A stretch of DNA of 64,000 nucleotides from Roseateles sp. YR242 (GCF_900109745.1 NZ_FOAV01000010.1:62001-126000), one strand, 5' to 3'. Shown: positions 37,377 through 48,268, counted from the first letter of the stretch. Numbers and translations are program-made. The notes: generated by a model from the sequence alone, not told the origin.

Positions 37377-37916
37377 TCAGTTCTTGAACGGGAACTTGAA
37401 CGCAGCCAGCAGAGCCTTGGCTTCGTCGTCCGACTTGGCCGTCGTCGTGATGCTGATGTTCAGACCACGCAGAGCATCCACCTTGTCGTATTCGATTTCG
37501 GGGAAGATGATCTGTTCCTTGACGCCGATGTTGTAGTTGCCACGACCATCGAACGAGCGACCAGAGATCCCGCGGAAGTCACGAACACGCGGCAGCGCCA
37601 CGGTCACGAAACGGTCCAGGAATTCATACATCTGGGCGCCGCGCAGGGTCACCATGCAACCGATAGGCACGCCGTCACGGATCTTGAAGCCGGCGATAGC
37701 CTTCTTCGACTTCGTGACCACGGGCTTTTGGCCGGCGATCTTCGTCAGATCGCCCACAGCGTGATCCATGACCTTCTTGTCGGCAACAGCCTCGCTCACG
37801 CCCATGTTCAGGGTGATCTTGGTGATGCGCGGCACTTCCATCACGGACTTGTAGCCGAACTTCTCGGTCAGGCTGGGCACGACCTTCTCGCGATAAAACG
37901 CTTGCAAACGAGCCAT
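37377..37916 (-). CDS. rplE: 50S ribosomal protein L5
   Basis: The 179-residue protein starts [22 protein letters not shown] and has [16 protein letters not shown] and the C-terminal [20 protein letters not shown] segment. L5 binds 5S rRNA and contacts the P-site tRNA. An in-frame extension upstream overlaps rplX and was rejected. Confidence 0.98.
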   Translation of the reverse strand: MARLQAFYREKVVPSLTEKFGYKSVMEVPRITKITLNMGVSEAVADKKVMDHAVGDLTKIAGQKPVVTKSKKAIAGFKIRDGVPIGCMVTLRGAQMYEFLDRFVTVALPRVRDFRGISGRSFDGRGNYNIGVKEQIIFPEIEYDKVDALRGLNISITTTAKSDDEAKALLAAFKFPFKN

Positions 37917-37926
37917 GTCTAACCTC

Positions 37927-38244
37927 TTAAGCCTTGATCTCTTCGCCGGTCGACTTGAACACGCGTACCCGCTTGCCGTCGGTCGAGAGCTTGATGCCCA
38001 CGCGATCGGCCTTGCCGGACGCAGCGTTGAAGATCGCCACGTTGGATTGGTGGATGGGCATCGCCTTATCGACGATGCCACCAGTCGTGCCCTTCAGGGG
38101 GTTGGGCTTGACATGCTTCTTGACGATGTTGATGCCGTCGACCACCACGTGGTCAGCATCGACTCGCAGCGACACAGTGCCGCGCTTACCCTTGTCGCGG
38201 CCGGTCAGGACGATGACCTCGTCGCCTTTGCGGATCTTGTTCAT
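37927..38244 (-). CDS. rplX: 50S ribosomal protein L24
   Basis: The 105-residue protein starts [22 protein letters not shown] with a KOW motif and has the [13 protein letters not shown] segment of L24, an early-assembly protein near the tunnel exit. The ATG at 38244 was chosen over a TTG two codons upstream. Confidence 0.98.
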   Translation of the reverse strand: MNKIRKGDEVIVLTGRDKGKRGTVSLRVDADHVVVDGINIVKKHVKPNPLKGTTGGIVDKAMPIHQSNVAIFNAASGKADRVGIKLSTDGKRVRVFKSTGEEIKA

Positions 38245-38270
38245 TGGCAATACCTCTGTCTGTGCGGTGC

Positions 38271-38639
38271 TCAGAGCACCTCAGGCGCCAGCGACACGAT
38301 CTTCATGAAGCGCTCGGTACGCAGTTCACGCGTGACCGGGCCGAAGATGCGGGTGCCGATGGGCTCCAGCTTGGCGTTCAGCAGCACGGCGGCATTGCCG
38401 TCGAACTTGACCAGGGAGCCGTCTTGACGGCGCACGCCCTTGGCGGTGCGAACCACTACTGCGTTGTAAACCTCGCCTTTTTTGACGCGGCCACGCGGAG
38501 CGGCTTCCTTGATGCTGACCTTGATGATGTCGCCAATATGGGCATAACGGCGCTTGGAACCACCCAGCACCTTGATGCACATGACGGACTTGGCGCCAGT
38601 GTTGTCCGCGACGTCGAGTCGCGATTGCATTTGGATCAT
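38271..38639 (-). CDS. rplN: 50S ribosomal protein L14
   Basis: The 122-residue protein starts [19 protein letters not shown] and has [23 protein letters not shown], the L14 signature. L14 forms an intersubunit bridge. Here it is the first gene after an interruption by a peroxiredoxin gene and a 383-base spacer that contains a promoter. Confidence 0.98.
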   Translation of the reverse strand: MIQMQSRLDVADNTGAKSVMCIKVLGGSKRRYAHIGDIIKVSIKEAAPRGRVKKGEVYNAVVVRTAKGVRRQDGSLVKFDGNAAVLLNAKLEPIGTRIFGPVTRELRTERFMKIVSLAPEVL

Positions 38640-39022
38640 GTCTGTCCCCAACTTTTCCCGTTCAGGCAACTGCGACCATCGCAGCCATCCAGAGCGGTCA
38701 GTCTTGGGCCCGTAAGCCATTCACTTGTCGCTTGATGCCGCGACCCGCGTCTGGCCTGCTTGGGCAAGAAACCGAGAACCGAAGCAAGTGCTGCATTCAT
38801 CAGCGTTGGAGAAGATCCGTGGAGGACCTCTTGACTGATGAGTGCCGCACTGTGGATGGCTTTTACTGTTGTTGTCATCGCTGCAGCCCCGGTGGAAACA
38901 TCCACAGTGGCTGCGTTGTTGAACACAGCAAAAACCGCACTTCGGCGAAGCAGCGGATTATGCCTGGGGCATTCTCCGCCTGTCAACCATGGGCTTTCAA
39001 TGAAGCCATGGCTGCCGTGGCA
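38640..39022. other. Spacer between peroxiredoxin gene and rplN; long leader with a possible upstream ORF
   Basis: This 383-base gap holds a promoter (38957-38986), a hairpin CCATGG-CTT / AAG-CCATGG with one bulge (38987-39011) and about 310 bases of predicted rplN leader. A minus-strand ORF of 80 codons (ATG at 38878, stop at 38636) ends overlapping the rplN start as ATGA. It has no recognised similarity and may be chance or a coupled leader ORF. Nothing else is visible. Confidence 0.6.
38957..38986 (-). promoter_or_regulatory. Strong sigma-70 type promoter for the rplN (spc) operon
   Basis: On the minus strand a perfect TTGACA (38981-38986) is separated by 18 bases from CATAAT (38957-38962). 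It begins 36 bases after the peroxiredoxin stop and faces rplN. It is the best promoter match noticed in the ribosomal region. Confidence 0.75.
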
Positions 39023-39529
39023 TCAGGCCTTGGCCTGCGCCAGCAGCGTCGCCGCATCGCTGACTTCGAACTTGCCAGGCGCCTCGATGTTGAGCGTCTT
39101 CACCACGCCGTCCTTGACCAGCATGGAGTAGCGCTGCGAGCGCAGGCCCATGCCACGAGCGACCAGGTCCAGCGTCAGGCCGGTGGCCTGGGTGAAGGTG
39201 GCGCTGCCGTCCGCCATCATGCGGACCTTGCCAGCGGTCTTTTGTTCGCGCCCCCAGGCACCCATCACGAAGGCGTCGTTCACGGAGACACACCAGATCT
39301 CGTCCACGCCGGCGGCCTTGAACTCGTCAGCCGCAGCCACATAGCCCGGCACATGCTGGGCGGAGCAGGTGGGCGTGAAGGCACCGGGCAACGCAAAGAT
39401 TGCCACGGTCTTGCCAGCGGTCAGCTTCTGGACATCAAAGGTATTCGGGCCCAATGAGCAGCCGTCGCCTTCCACTTCGATGAATTCCTGCAACGAGCCT
39501 GCGGGCAGATGGTCGCCAACTTTCAACAT
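39023..39529 (-). CDS. Peroxiredoxin, Prx5 type
   Basis: The 168-residue thiol peroxidase has the Prx5-family motif PGAFTPTCSAQHVPGY, with peroxidatic cysteine C55 and the conserved T52 and P53 nearby; R near residue 130 completes the usual active site. It has no glutaredoxin domain. Such enzymes reduce hydrogen peroxide and organic peroxides, using glutathione/glutaredoxin or thioredoxin. The ATG at 39529 gives the family start MLKVGD. It lies inside the ribosomal supercluster between rpsQ and rplN, an unusual place for a redox gene. Confidence 0.93.
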   Translation of the reverse strand: MLKVGDHLPAGSLQEFIEVEGDGCSLGPNTFDVQKLTAGKTVAIFALPGAFTPTCSAQHVPGYVAAADEFKAAGVDEIWCVSVNDAFVMGAWGREQKTAGKVRMMADGSATFTQATGLTLDLVARGMGLRSQRYSMLVKDGVVKTLNIEAPGKFEVSDAATLLAQAKA

Positions 39530-39598
39530 GCTTCTCTCCTTGTTCATACCAAGCCGACACCCCAGGGCCACACCAGCCGCTGCGAGTCGGGGAAAAAG

Positions 39599-39641
39599 AA
39601 AAAGGCCGGGACACCGGTTTCCCGGTGTTCCAGCCTTTTGT
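39599..39641 (-). terminator. Probable terminator between rpsQ and the peroxiredoxin gene
   Basis: An inverted repeat with arms AAAAAGGC-GGACACCGG and CCGGTG-TCC-GCCTTTT, one or two mismatches and a short loop, is followed on the minus strand by a T-run. It follows the rpsQ stop by about 57 bases, so it would end the rplC-rpsQ transcript. Confidence 0.8.
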
Positions 39642-39697
39642 TCATCGGAGCCGCACCGCCACTCTCCGATGGATCATTGCCTTGACGGCGCCGACGA

Positions 39698-39967
39698 TCA
39701 GACCAGGTGAGCCTTCTCGACCAGGCGGGTTACCACCCAGCTCTTGGTCTTGGACAGCGGACGACCTTCAGCGATCTCGACCACGTCGCCCATCTTGTAC
39801 TCGCCCTTTTCGTCATGGGCGTGGTACTTGCGGGAACGGGCCACGATCTTGCCGTAGAGCTCGTGCTTGGCACGGCGCTCGACCAGCACGGTGACGGTCT
39901 TGGCGCGCTTGTCGCTGACCACACGACCGACCAGGGTGCGGGTGTTCTTTTCTTGAGCTTGCGTCAT
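39698..39967 (-). CDS. rpsQ: 30S ribosomal protein S17
   Basis: The 89-residue protein has [22 protein letters not shown], the [16 protein letters not shown] segment and [16 protein letters not shown], as in S17. The ATG overlaps the rpmC stop by 4 bases. After it the S10-type gene run stops and a peroxiredoxin gene follows at 170 bases. An imperfect GGAACACCGG-type hairpin near 39605-39640 (AAAAAGGC...GCCTTTTT) lies between them and looks like a terminator. Confidence 0.98.
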   Translation of the reverse strand: MTQAQEKNTRTLVGRVVSDKRAKTVTVLVERRAKHELYGKIVARSRKYHAHDEKGEYKMGDVVEIAEGRPLSKTKSWVVTRLVEKAHLV

Positions 39968-40161
39968 TTCGCGGCTCCCTTCTTCTCGGCCAGGATGGTC
40001 TTGGCGCGGGCGATGTCACGACGCGTCTTGCCCAGCACCGTGGTGTCGGACAGTTGTTGCGTCGCCTTTTGCATGCGCAGACCAAAGTGGGCCTTCAGCA
40101 GATCCGTAACTTCCTTTTCCAGGGCAGCCACGTCTTTCGCGCGCAGTTCAGATGCTTTCAT
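39964..40161 (-). CDS. rpmC: 50S ribosomal protein L29
   Basis: The 65-residue protein starts [18 protein letters not shown] and has the [13 protein letters not shown] helix of L29, which sits at the tunnel exit and helps dock SRP and trigger factor. The ATG at 40161 was chosen over an upstream one. Its stop overlaps the rpsQ start (ATGA). Confidence 0.97.
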   Translation of the reverse strand: MKASELRAKDVAALEKEVTDLLKAHFGLRMQKATQQLSDTTVLGKTRRDIARAKTILAEKKGAAK

Positions 40162-40173
40162 GGTGTTCTCCAA

Positions 40174-40590
40174 TCAGGCGCCGAGCTGGCGAGAAACGAA
40201 CGTGCAGCGCAGGGGCAGCTTGGCAGCGGCCAGCGTGAACGCTTCGCGCGCCAGGACTTCAGGAACGCCGTTGACCTCGTAGAGCACCTTGCCGGGCTGG
40301 ATCTCAGCCACGTAGTACTCCGGATTACCCTTACCGTTACCCATACGGACTTCGGCAGGCTTTTGCGAGATCGGCTTGTCCGGGAAGATGCGGATGAAGA
40401 TGCGACCACCGCGCTTGATATGGCGCGAGATGGCACGACGTGCCGCTTCGATCTGACGAGCCGTGATACGGCCGCGTTCGGTGGCCTTCAGGCCGAAGTC
40501 ACCGAAAGCAACGGTAGCGCCGCGGGTTGCAACACCAGTGTTACGACCCTTTTGCTCCTTGCGGTATTTGCGACGAGCAGGTTGCAGCAT
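40174..40590 (-). CDS. rplP: 50S ribosomal protein L16
   Basis: The 138-residue protein starts [19 protein letters not shown] and has [23 protein letters not shown] and [22 protein letters not shown], as in L16. L16 lies at the A-site side of the peptidyl-transferase region and the L7/L12 stalk base. It lies between rpsC and rpmC. Confidence 0.98.
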   Translation of the reverse strand: MLQPARRKYRKEQKGRNTGVATRGATVAFGDFGLKATERGRITARQIEAARRAISRHIKRGGRIFIRIFPDKPISQKPAEVRMGNGKGNPEYYVAEIQPGKVLYEVNGVPEVLAREAFTLAAAKLPLRCTFVSRQLGA

Positions 40591-40592
40591 GT

Positions 40593-41408
40593 TTATTCTC
40601 CTTTGGCCTCACCAGCGGCGGGCTTGCGCACCACACGCTTGGCTGCCGGCTTGGCATCGCCACCTTCGGCGGGCTTGTCGCCACGGCCACGACCACCCGG
40701 GGCACCCGGACGAGCGTTGCGACGCGGACGACGGTCCTCTTCAGCACCAGCGGGGGTGTTGATCACGGGGGCCTCGCCATTGGCCAGGCGGTCACCGCGG
40801 TACACCCACACCTTCACGCCGATGACGCCGTAGGTGGTCTTGGCTTCGGAGAAGCCGTAGTCGATGTCAGCCTTCAGGGTGTGCAGGGGCACACGACCTT
40901 CGCGATACCACTCGGTACGAGCGATTTCGATACCGTTCAGACGGCCGGCGGACATGATCTTGATGCCCTGGGCGCCCAGGCGCATCGCGTTCTGCATTGC
41001 ACGCTTCATGGCGCGGCGGAACATGATGCGCTTTTCGAGCTGCTGGGTGATCGAGTCGGCGATCAGCTGAGCATCGATTTCAGGCTTGCGCACTTCTTCG
41101 ATGTTCACAGCGACGGGCACGCCCAGACGCTTGGTCAGCTCGGCCTTCAGGTTCTCGATGTCCTCGCCCTTCTTGCCGATCACCACGCCCGGACGCGCCG
41201 AGTAAATGGTGATGCGGGCGTTCTTGGCAGGACGCTCGATCAGAATGCGCGACACGGCGGCGTTCTTCAGCTTGGCCTTCAGGAACTCGCGAACCTTCAG
41301 ATCTTCAGCCAGCATCGTGGCGAAGTTCTGGTTGTTCGCGTACCAGCGCGACGCCCAGTTACGGGTGACGGGCAGGCGGAAGCCAGTCGGATGAATTTTC
41401 TGTCCCAT
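40593..41408 (-). CDS. rpsC: 30S ribosomal protein S3
   Basis: The 271-residue protein has [16 protein letters not shown], a KH domain (about 40-105, [22 protein letters not shown]) and the C-terminal [21 protein letters not shown] segment. The tail beyond residue 210 is long, basic and rich in Gly, Arg and Ala, about 40 residues longer than E. coli S3, a common Burkholderiales feature. Confidence 0.98.
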   Translation of the reverse strand: MGQKIHPTGFRLPVTRNWASRWYANNQNFATMLAEDLKVREFLKAKLKNAAVSRILIERPAKNARITIYSARPGVVIGKKGEDIENLKAELTKRLGVPVAVNIEEVRKPEIDAQLIADSITQQLEKRIMFRRAMKRAMQNAMRLGAQGIKIMSAGRLNGIEIARTEWYREGRVPLHTLKADIDYGFSEAKTTYGVIGVKVWVYRGDRLANGEAPVINTPAGAEEDRRPRRNARPGAPGGRGRGDKPAEGGDAKPAAKRVVRKPAAGEAKGE

Positions 41409-41423
41409 AGTCTTCCTTCAGCC

Positions 41424-41762
41424 TTAGTTGCCGACGGTCACGTAGATGTGGCAGGTCGGCTTGCTGATGCGATTGCCGCGGCCCTTGGCGCGAGCCGAGA
41501 AGCGCTTCAGCGTGGTGCCTTGCTCCACATAGATCGAAGTGACCTTCAGCTCGTCAATGTCGGCACCGTCGTTGTGCTCAGCATTGGCGATTGCCGATTC
41601 CAGCGCCTTCTTGATGATCAGCGCGGCCTTCTTCTGGGTGAATTCCAGGATGTTCAGCGCTTGTTCCACCTTCTTGCCGCGGATCAGGTCTGCCACAAGG
41701 CGGCCCTTATCGAACGACAGGCGGACGCCACGAACGATTGCTTTGGTTTCCATCGTCGCCAT
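41424..41762 (-). CDS. rplV: 50S ribosomal protein L22
   Basis: The 112-residue protein has [27 protein letters not shown] and the C-terminal [18 protein letters not shown] hairpin region of L22, which reaches into the exit tunnel. An ATG three codons upstream of METK is used here; the shorter start at 41753 is equally possible. Confidence 0.98.
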   Translation of the reverse strand: MATMETKAIVRGVRLSFDKGRLVADLIRGKKVEQALNILEFTQKKAALIIKKALESAIANAEHNDGADIDELKVTSIYVEQGTTLKRFSARAKGRGNRISKPTCHIYVTVGN

Positions 41763-41764
41763 CC

Positions 41765-42043
41765 TTACTTCTTCCCGGCCTTCTTGTCGGCCGGGTGGCC
41801 CTTGAAGGTGCGGGTCAGTGCGAATTCACCCAGCTTGTGACCGACCATCTGGTCCGACACATAGACGGGGACGTGCTGCTTGCCGTTGTGCACGGCGATC
41901 GTCAGACCGATGAACTCGGGCAGGATCGTCGAGCGGCGCGACCAGGTCTTGATGGGCTTCTTGTCCTTGATGGCAACAGCCTTATCGACCTTGGCCATCA
42001 GGTGGTGGTCCACGAAGGGACCCTTTTTGAGGGAACGAGCCAT
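41765..42043 (-). CDS. rpsS: 30S ribosomal protein S19
   Basis: The 92-residue protein starts [19 protein letters not shown] and has [24 protein letters not shown], as in S19, a small-subunit head protein next to S13. It lies between rplB and rplV. Confidence 0.98.
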   Translation of the reverse strand: MARSLKKGPFVDHHLMAKVDKAVAIKDKKPIKTWSRRSTILPEFIGLTIAVHNGKQHVPVYVSDQMVGHKLGEFALTRTFKGHPADKKAGKK

Positions 42044-42056
42044 GGTGGTCTACCCT

Positions 42057-42881
42057 TTACTTCTTGCGACGCGAGACGATGAAGGTCTGCGTGCGCTTGT
42101 TGTTACGAGTACGGTAGCCCTTCGTCAGGGTGTTCCACGGCGACACAGGCGCTTGGCCCTCACCCGTACGACCCTCACCACCACCGTGCGGGTGGTCGAC
42201 CGGGTTCATGGCGGTACCACGCACGGTCGGGCGGATGCCCTTCCAGCGGATCGCGCCGGCCTTGCCGTATTGACGCAGGCTGTGCTCTTCGTTGCTCACT
42301 TCACCAATGGTGGCGCGGCAATCGATGTGAACACGGCGAACTTCACCGGAACGCAGACGGATCTGAGCGTACGTGCCATCACGCGCCATCAGCACGGCGG
42401 AAGCGCCAGCCGAACGAGCGATCTGGGCGCCCTTGCCCGGCAGCATTTCCACGCAGTGGATCGTCGAACCCACGGGGATGTTGCGGATAGGCAGGGTGTT
42501 GCCGACCTTGATCGGGGCTTCTGCGCCGCTCAGCAACGAGCTACCCACTTCGAGGTTGCGCGGAGCGATGATGTAGCGACGCTCGCCGTCGGCATAGCAC
42601 ACCAGTGCGATGTGAGCCGTACGGTTGGGGTCGTACTCGATGCGCTCGACCTTTGCCGGGATGCCGTCCTTGTTGCGACGGAAGTCCACCACACGGTAGT
42701 GGTGCTTATGACCACCGCCCTTGTGGCGCATCGTGATGTGACCGTTGTTATTACGGCCGGAGTTCTGCTTTTGGGGCTCGAGCAGCGAGGCTTCGGGAGC
42801 GCCCTTGTGCAGGTGCTTGTGCACCACTTTCACCACGCCACGACGGCCAGGCGAAGTCGGCTTGACTTTAACGACGGCCAT
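42057..42881 (-). CDS. rplB: 50S ribosomal protein L2
   Basis: The 274-residue protein has [37 protein letters not shown] and the active-centre segment [22 protein letters not shown], including the conserved histidine important for peptidyl-transferase activity. Its start overlaps the rplW stop by one base. Confidence 0.98.
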   Translation of the reverse strand: MAVVKVKPTSPGRRGVVKVVHKHLHKGAPEASLLEPQKQNSGRNNNGHITMRHKGGGHKHHYRVVDFRRNKDGIPAKVERIEYDPNRTAHIALVCYADGERRYIIAPRNLEVGSSLLSGAEAPIKVGNTLPIRNIPVGSTIHCVEMLPGKGAQIARSAGASAVLMARDGTYAQIRLRSGEVRRVHIDCRATIGEVSNEEHSLRQYGKAGAIRWKGIRPTVRGTAMNPVDHPHGGGEGRTGEGQAPVSPWNTLTKGYRTRNNKRTQTFIVSRRKK

Positions 42882-43195
42882 TACGCAGCCTCCCCGGAGA
42901 AGTTGAGCTCTTGGCCCGCCTTCAGCGACACATACGCCTTCTTGACGTGGTCACGACGGCCCAGACGGCCACCAAAGCGCTTGGTCTTGCCCTTCTGGTT
43001 CACGACGTTCACGGCTTCGACTTCGACCTTGAACATCAGTTCAACAGCGGCCTTGATCTCGGGCTTGGTGGCGTCGCGCAGGACCTTGAACAGGACTTGG
43101 TTGTGCTTTTCGCCGGCAGCCGTGGCCTTTTCGGACACGATCGGGGCAAGCAGCACCTTGGCCAGACGGCCTTCAGCAAACTTGGGCGCGCTCAT
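42881..43195 (-). CDS. rplW: 50S ribosomal protein L23
   Basis: The 104-residue protein has [28 protein letters not shown] and the [19 protein letters not shown] segment of L23, the tunnel-exit docking site for trigger factor and SRP. It overlaps rplD by 4 bases and rplB by 1. Confidence 0.98.
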   Translation of the reverse strand: MSAPKFAEGRLAKVLLAPIVSEKATAAGEKHNQVLFKVLRDATKPEIKAAVELMFKVEVEAVNVVNQKGKTKRFGGRLGRRDHVKKAYVSLKAGQELNFSGEAA

Positions 43196-43812
43196 GCCAG
43201 CATCTCCTTCAGTTGCTCGATCGCAGCCTTGGTCACCAGCACCTTCTTGAAGAAGACCAGCGAAGCGGGATCGACATAGCGCGGCTCAACGATCAGCACG
43301 TTGGGCAGATTGCGCGAGGCCAGCAGCAGGTTGTCATCCACCGAGTCGGCGATCACCATCACGTGATCCAGACCCATGCCCTTGAGCTTGGCGGCCAGCA
43401 GCTTGGTCTTGGGGGCTTCGATCGAGATCGAATCCACCACGGCCAGGCGACCTTCGCGAGCCAGTTGCGACAGGATGGCGGCCATACCGGCGCGGTACAT
43501 CTTCTTGTTCAGCTTGTGCGAGAAGTTCTCGTCAGGCTTGTTCGGGAAGATGCGACCGCCCCCACGCCACAGCGGGGAGGAAGTCATACCAGCACGGGCG
43601 TTGCCGGTACCCTTCTGACGGAACGGCTTCTTCGTCGAGTGACGAACTTCAGCGCGGGTCAGCTGGGCACGGGTGCCTTGGCGGGCGTTGGCTTGATAGG
43701 CAACGACGACCTGGTGAACCAGGGCTTCGTTGTAATCGCGTGCAAACAGGGTGTCCGGAGCGTCCACTTTGGAAGTGGCCTGGCCCTGCTCATTGAGGAG
43801 CTCGAGCTGCAT
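43192..43812 (-). CDS. rplD: 50S ribosomal protein L4
   Basis: The 206-residue protein has the [27 protein letters not shown] region and the extended-loop [14 protein letters not shown], plus a Rossmann-like C-terminal half. In E. coli L4 represses the S10 operon at its leader. Here the S10 operon leader before rpsJ is separated from rplC by a terminator. The L4 start overlaps the rplC stop by one base. Confidence 0.98.
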   Translation of the reverse strand: MQLELLNEQGQATSKVDAPDTLFARDYNEALVHQVVVAYQANARQGTRAQLTRAEVRHSTKKPFRQKGTGNARAGMTSSPLWRGGGRIFPNKPDENFSHKLNKKMYRAGMAAILSQLAREGRLAVVDSISIEAPKTKLLAAKLKGMGLDHVMVIADSVDDNLLLASRNLPNVLIVEPRYVDPASLVFFKKVLVTKAAIEQLKEMLA

Positions 43813-44483
43813 CAGTTAGCTCCTTTCTTGACCTTGACCTTGACGGCGGGATGGATCACAACGAATCCTTCCTTCGCGCCAGGAACGGCACCGCGCACCA
43901 GCACCAGCTGACGCGCTTCGTCAATGCGGACCACGTCCAGGTTCTGGACGGTCACGGTGACGTCGCCGAGTTGGCCGGACATCTTCTTGCCGGGGAACAC
44001 ACGGCCAGGGTCCTGCGCCATCGAGATCGAGCCGGGCACGTTGTGCGAGCGGCTGTTACCGTGGGAGGCGCGTTGCGACCGGAAGTTGTGGCGCTTGATG
44101 GTGCCGGTGAAGCCCTTACCGATCGACGTGCCTTGCACGTCAACCTTCTGGCCTTCAGCGAACAGCGTCACCGGAACAGCGGCACCAGCCTTGTATTCGG
44201 CGGCGACGTCCGCGGCGACGCGGAATTCCTTCAGGATTTGGCCGGCTTCAACACCTGCCTTGGCGAGGTGACCCGCTTCAGGCTTCGAGACGCGGGACGC
44301 CTTGCGTGCGCCGTAAGTCACTTGGATGGCGCTGTAGCCGTCAGTTTCTTCGGTCTTGATCTGGGTCACGCGGTTGTTGGACACATCCAGCACGGTCACA
44401 GGGACGGAATCACCGTCTGCCGTGAACACACGCATCATGCCAACCTTGCGGCCCAGCAATCCGAGACGATTGCTAAGACTCAT
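43812..44483 (-). CDS. rplC: 50S ribosomal protein L3
   Basis: The 223-residue protein starts [20 protein letters not shown] and has the [27 protein letters not shown] and [20 protein letters not shown] segments of L3, whose loop reaches near the peptidyl-transferase centre. The chosen ATG removes an unrelated upstream extension. The gene is preceded by its own promoter rather than following rpsJ directly. Confidence 0.98.
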   Translation of the reverse strand: MSLSNRLGLLGRKVGMMRVFTADGDSVPVTVLDVSNNRVTQIKTEETDGYSAIQVTYGARKASRVSKPEAGHLAKAGVEAGQILKEFRVAADVAAEYKAGAAVPVTLFAEGQKVDVQGTSIGKGFTGTIKRHNFRSQRASHGNSRSHNVPGSISMAQDPGRVFPGKKMSGQLGDVTVTVQNLDVVRIDEARQLVLVRGAVPGAKEGFVVIHPAVKVKVKKGAN

Positions 44484-44676
44484 GGTTTTCTCCTGACCTT
44501 CAACGCCCGACGGAGACACCGCCTGCTGCGTCAATAGTCATCTCACACACCCGACATCGGTTGGCCGGGCTGACAAGCATCACATTCAAACCGCGACGTG
44601 GGTAAAGGCCACGAACACTGCTCTTACGCGATGCGACGACACCGCACAGGAAAACCCTGGGCGGCAAAAGCTGGCG

Positions 44677-44706
44677 AGTATAGCGCCGCAGCTGGAGTTG
44701 CTGCAA
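44677..44706 (-). promoter_or_regulatory. Promoter of the rplC operon
   Basis: On the minus strand TTGCAG (44701-44706) is separated by 18 bases from TATACT (44677-44682). The start of transcription would be near 44670, about 187 bases before rplC. Confidence 0.65.
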
Positions 44707-44802
44707 GCTGTGATCGGCGCCCTGCCCTCACTCCTGCCGTCTCGCGTCATCAAGGCGCCGCAAAGTTCTCGCAGAATCATTGAAATGGCGATCGGTACCC
44801 AA

Positions 44803-44831
44803 TAAAAAAGGGCGACCCGAGGGTCGCCCTT
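44803..44831 (-). terminator. Terminator after rpsJ
   Basis: An 11-bp perfect stem AAGGGCGACCC / GGGTCGCCCTT with a very short loop is followed on the minus strand by TTTTTTATT. It lies 38 bases after the rpsJ stop and separates tuf-rpsJ from rplC. Confidence 0.92.
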
Positions 44832-44868
44832 GACGTGCGCTCCAGTGGCAAGCCACCGGATCACCGCA

Positions 44869-45183
44869 TTACTGCAGCTTGATCTCGACGTCCACGCCAG
44901 CCGGCAGGTCCAGCTTCATCAGCGCGTCAACCGTCTTGTCGGTCGGGTCGATGATGTCCATCAGACGCTGGTGGGTACGGATCTCAAACTGGTCGCGCGA
45001 GGTCTTGTTGACGTGCGGCGAACGCAGGATGTCGAAACGTTCCTTGTGGGTCGGCAGCGGCACGGGGCCGCGCACGATGGCGCCGGTACGCTTGGCGGTC
45101 TCGACGATTTCCAGAGCCGATTGGTCAATCAGCTTGTAGTCGAAGGCCTTGAGGCGAATACGGATCTTTTGCTTGGTAGACAT
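44869..45183 (-). CDS. rpsJ: 30S ribosomal protein S10
   Basis: The 104-residue protein starts [20 protein letters not shown] and has [29 protein letters not shown], as in S10/NusE, which also takes part in antitermination complexes. It follows tuf by 111 bases and ends at a terminator. Confidence 0.98.
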   Translation of the reverse strand: MSTKQKIRIRLKAFDYKLIDQSALEIVETAKRTGAIVRGPVPLPTHKERFDILRSPHVNKTSRDQFEIRTHQRLMDIIDPTDKTVDALMKLDLPAGVDVEIKLQ

Positions 45184-45294
45184 GACTATTCCTTCAAAGA
45201 GCGAAGCACACCCGGACGCTAATCACGGGTGAGCAGTTGTCAGCACCAGCCACCCCGACACAGGTCGGAATGACGGGCGCATGCCAGCAAAAGA

Positions 45295-46485
<1,191 letters not shown>

Positions 46486-46534
46486 CTTGCGCTCCTGGCG
46501 ATCAGATCGAGAAATCAGATAGAGAGGAAAAAGG

Positions 46535-46609
<75 letters not shown>

Positions 46610-46698
46610 ATCGACACAGGACTGGTGACCAACATCAACAAACCTGTGCCGACACTATCGACACAACAACTACCGACGCAACACCTGTACTTCCAACG

Positions 46699-46772
46699 TG
46701 GAGCGGGAAACGGGAATCGAACCCGTGTCATTAGCTTGGAAGGCTAAGGTTCTACCATTGAACTACTCCCGC
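46699..46772 (-). tRNA. tRNA-Gly (TCC)
   Basis: The 74-base gene includes an encoded CCA, an acceptor stem GCGGGAG/TTCCCGC and anticodon TCC (CTTCCAA loop). It is the middle gene of the Tyr-Gly-Thr-tuf cluster. Confidence 0.97.
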
Positions 46773-46874
46773 CCGGGAGTTTTTCACGTCTCTCACTACC
46801 GCTTCAATCACGAAGCAGATGCATCAAACACATGTTCTTTGCATCCACTTCGGATCTCTGCATTAGTTTGCCTT

Positions 46875-46960
46875 TGGTGGAGGAGGCTGGATTCGAACCA
46901 GCGTAGGCGTAAGCCAACAGATTTACAGTCTGCCCCCTTTAGCCACTCGGGCACCCCTCC
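46875..46960 (-). tRNA. tRNA-Tyr (GTA)
   Basis: The 86-base gene includes an encoded CCA, the long variable arm of class II tRNAs and anticodon GTA (CTGTAAA). It is the first gene of the tRNA-tuf unit. Confidence 0.97.
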
Positions 46961-46974
46961 AAGGCAAGCCCACG

Positions 46975-47003
46975 ACTATAGCACCACTATTTTTGGCCGC
47001 AAA
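46975..47003 (-). promoter_or_regulatory. Promoter of the tRNA-Tyr/Gly/Thr-tuf unit
   Basis: On the minus strand TATAGT (46975-46980) lies 14 bases before the first base of tRNA-Tyr. A weak TTTGCG is 17 bases further upstream. The position fits a stable-RNA promoter. Confidence 0.6.
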
Positions 47004-47170
47004 CAAATTTTGTGGGTTCACTTGCACGAGTGCGAAAGCCGCGCAAATCCAATCGCTCAATGCCATCTCGCCATCATTCATTGCAATGGCGCGAGACCCG
47101 CCAGCTCAGCAATTCACCGCCTCTTCCAAAGACCGCCACCAACACCACACCTACGCCAACACCGGCCACT

Positions 47171-47215
47171 GGATCGCTGGATCGCTGGATCGATGGATCG
47201 ATGGATCGATGGATT
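47171..47215. repeat. Octamer repeat (GGATCGCT/GGATCGAT)
   Basis: Two copies of GGATCGCT are followed by three of GGATCGAT and a decayed sixth copy. Confidence 0.95.
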
Positions 47216-47330
47216 GTTCCTGAGCCTGGGTGAGTGGGGAGCGAGCGCACGCGCGCATCAAACCCACCCTTACCCAATTTGCTCACCCTGGACCTCACGA
47301 TGTGCTCGCGCATTGCTGCATATGCACGCG

Positions 47331-47571
47331 CTCCGGCTCCGGCTCCGGCTCGGCCCCGGCTCGGCTCGGCTCGGGTCGGCTCGGCTCGGGTCGGCTCGGG
47401 TCGGCTCGGGTCGGGTCGGCTCGGGTCGGGTCGGCTCGGGTCGGGTCGGGTCGGGTCGGGTCGGGTCGGGCAAGGGGCAAGGGGCAAGGGGCGAGGACAA
47501 GGACAAGGACAAGGACAAGGACAAGGACTGGGGCTGGGGCTTTCGGTGCGGTGCGGTGCGGTGCGGTGCGG
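47331..47571. repeat. Chain of 5- to 7-base tandem repeats
   Basis: In order: GGCTCC hexamers (47331-47350), a long TCGGC/TCGGG pentamer array (about 47350-47470, over 20 units), GGGCAAG heptamers (about 47468-47494), AAGGAC hexamers (about 47494-47529) and five GGTGC pentamers (47545-47571). Confidence 0.95.
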
Positions 47572-47772
47572 TTGTTTTTGGTATTTGGGGAGGGTGGTTG
47601 GAGCGCGGTTCGGAAAGTGACGAGCCGGGAGGCGTTTGCGGAAGTCATGGAAGGAATGGCCGGCGAAGCCGGACAGGAGGGACATGGAGCAAATGTCTCC
47701 CGGCTCGGCGCTTTCTGCGGAGGGCAAGGTGGAGCTTGGCGATGGCCGCGGGCGGCGCTGGTGGACTGACCG

Positions 47773-47951
<179 letters not shown>

Positions 47952-47958
47952 CCCCCAC

Positions 47959-48140
47959 GCTAATACCAATTAGCGACCAAGCAAACCCCTCCCGCCCGCC
48001 ACAACCCCACCACCCCCACCCCCTGGACAAACCCCTAGACAACCCTACATCCAGCCCCTCCCCCTGGTAGCACCCCCACCACAGCAGGGAAAACACGCCC
48101 CTGAAACTGGTAGCAAAGTGGCACTACCGCTCGTTATAGT
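47959..48140 (+). promoter_or_regulatory. Promoter region and candidate NagQ-type sites of the TonB receptor gene
   Basis: A -10-like TATAGT lies at 48135-48140 without a good -35. The region holds CTGGTAGCA at 48064 and 48107, with inverted GGTAG...CTACC at 48109-48128 close to the -35 position. An imperfect palindrome (47959-47974) contains TTGGTATTA on the minus strand. The TTGGTA/CTGGTA pattern also occurs upstream of the divergent GlcNAc operon. Regulator assignment is an inference. Confidence 0.4.
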
Positions 48141-48268
48141 GGCATGGCATTGGTTGTATTAGAGGTGTATTCGGGGGCGCCAGCTGCATGCCACTCCGGG
48201 AGGGTGACGTGGTCCGGTGCCGAGTCTTCATCACCGGCCAAAGATCCATGGCCACTGAGGAGCAGTTC

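Larger units (their letters stand above)
44484..44868. other. Spacer between rplC and rpsJ with terminator and promoter
   Basis: This 385-base gap has no supported gene. On the minus strand it first holds the terminator of rpsJ (44803-44831), then a promoter (44677-44706), then about 190 bases of predicted rplC leader. Confidence 0.7.
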
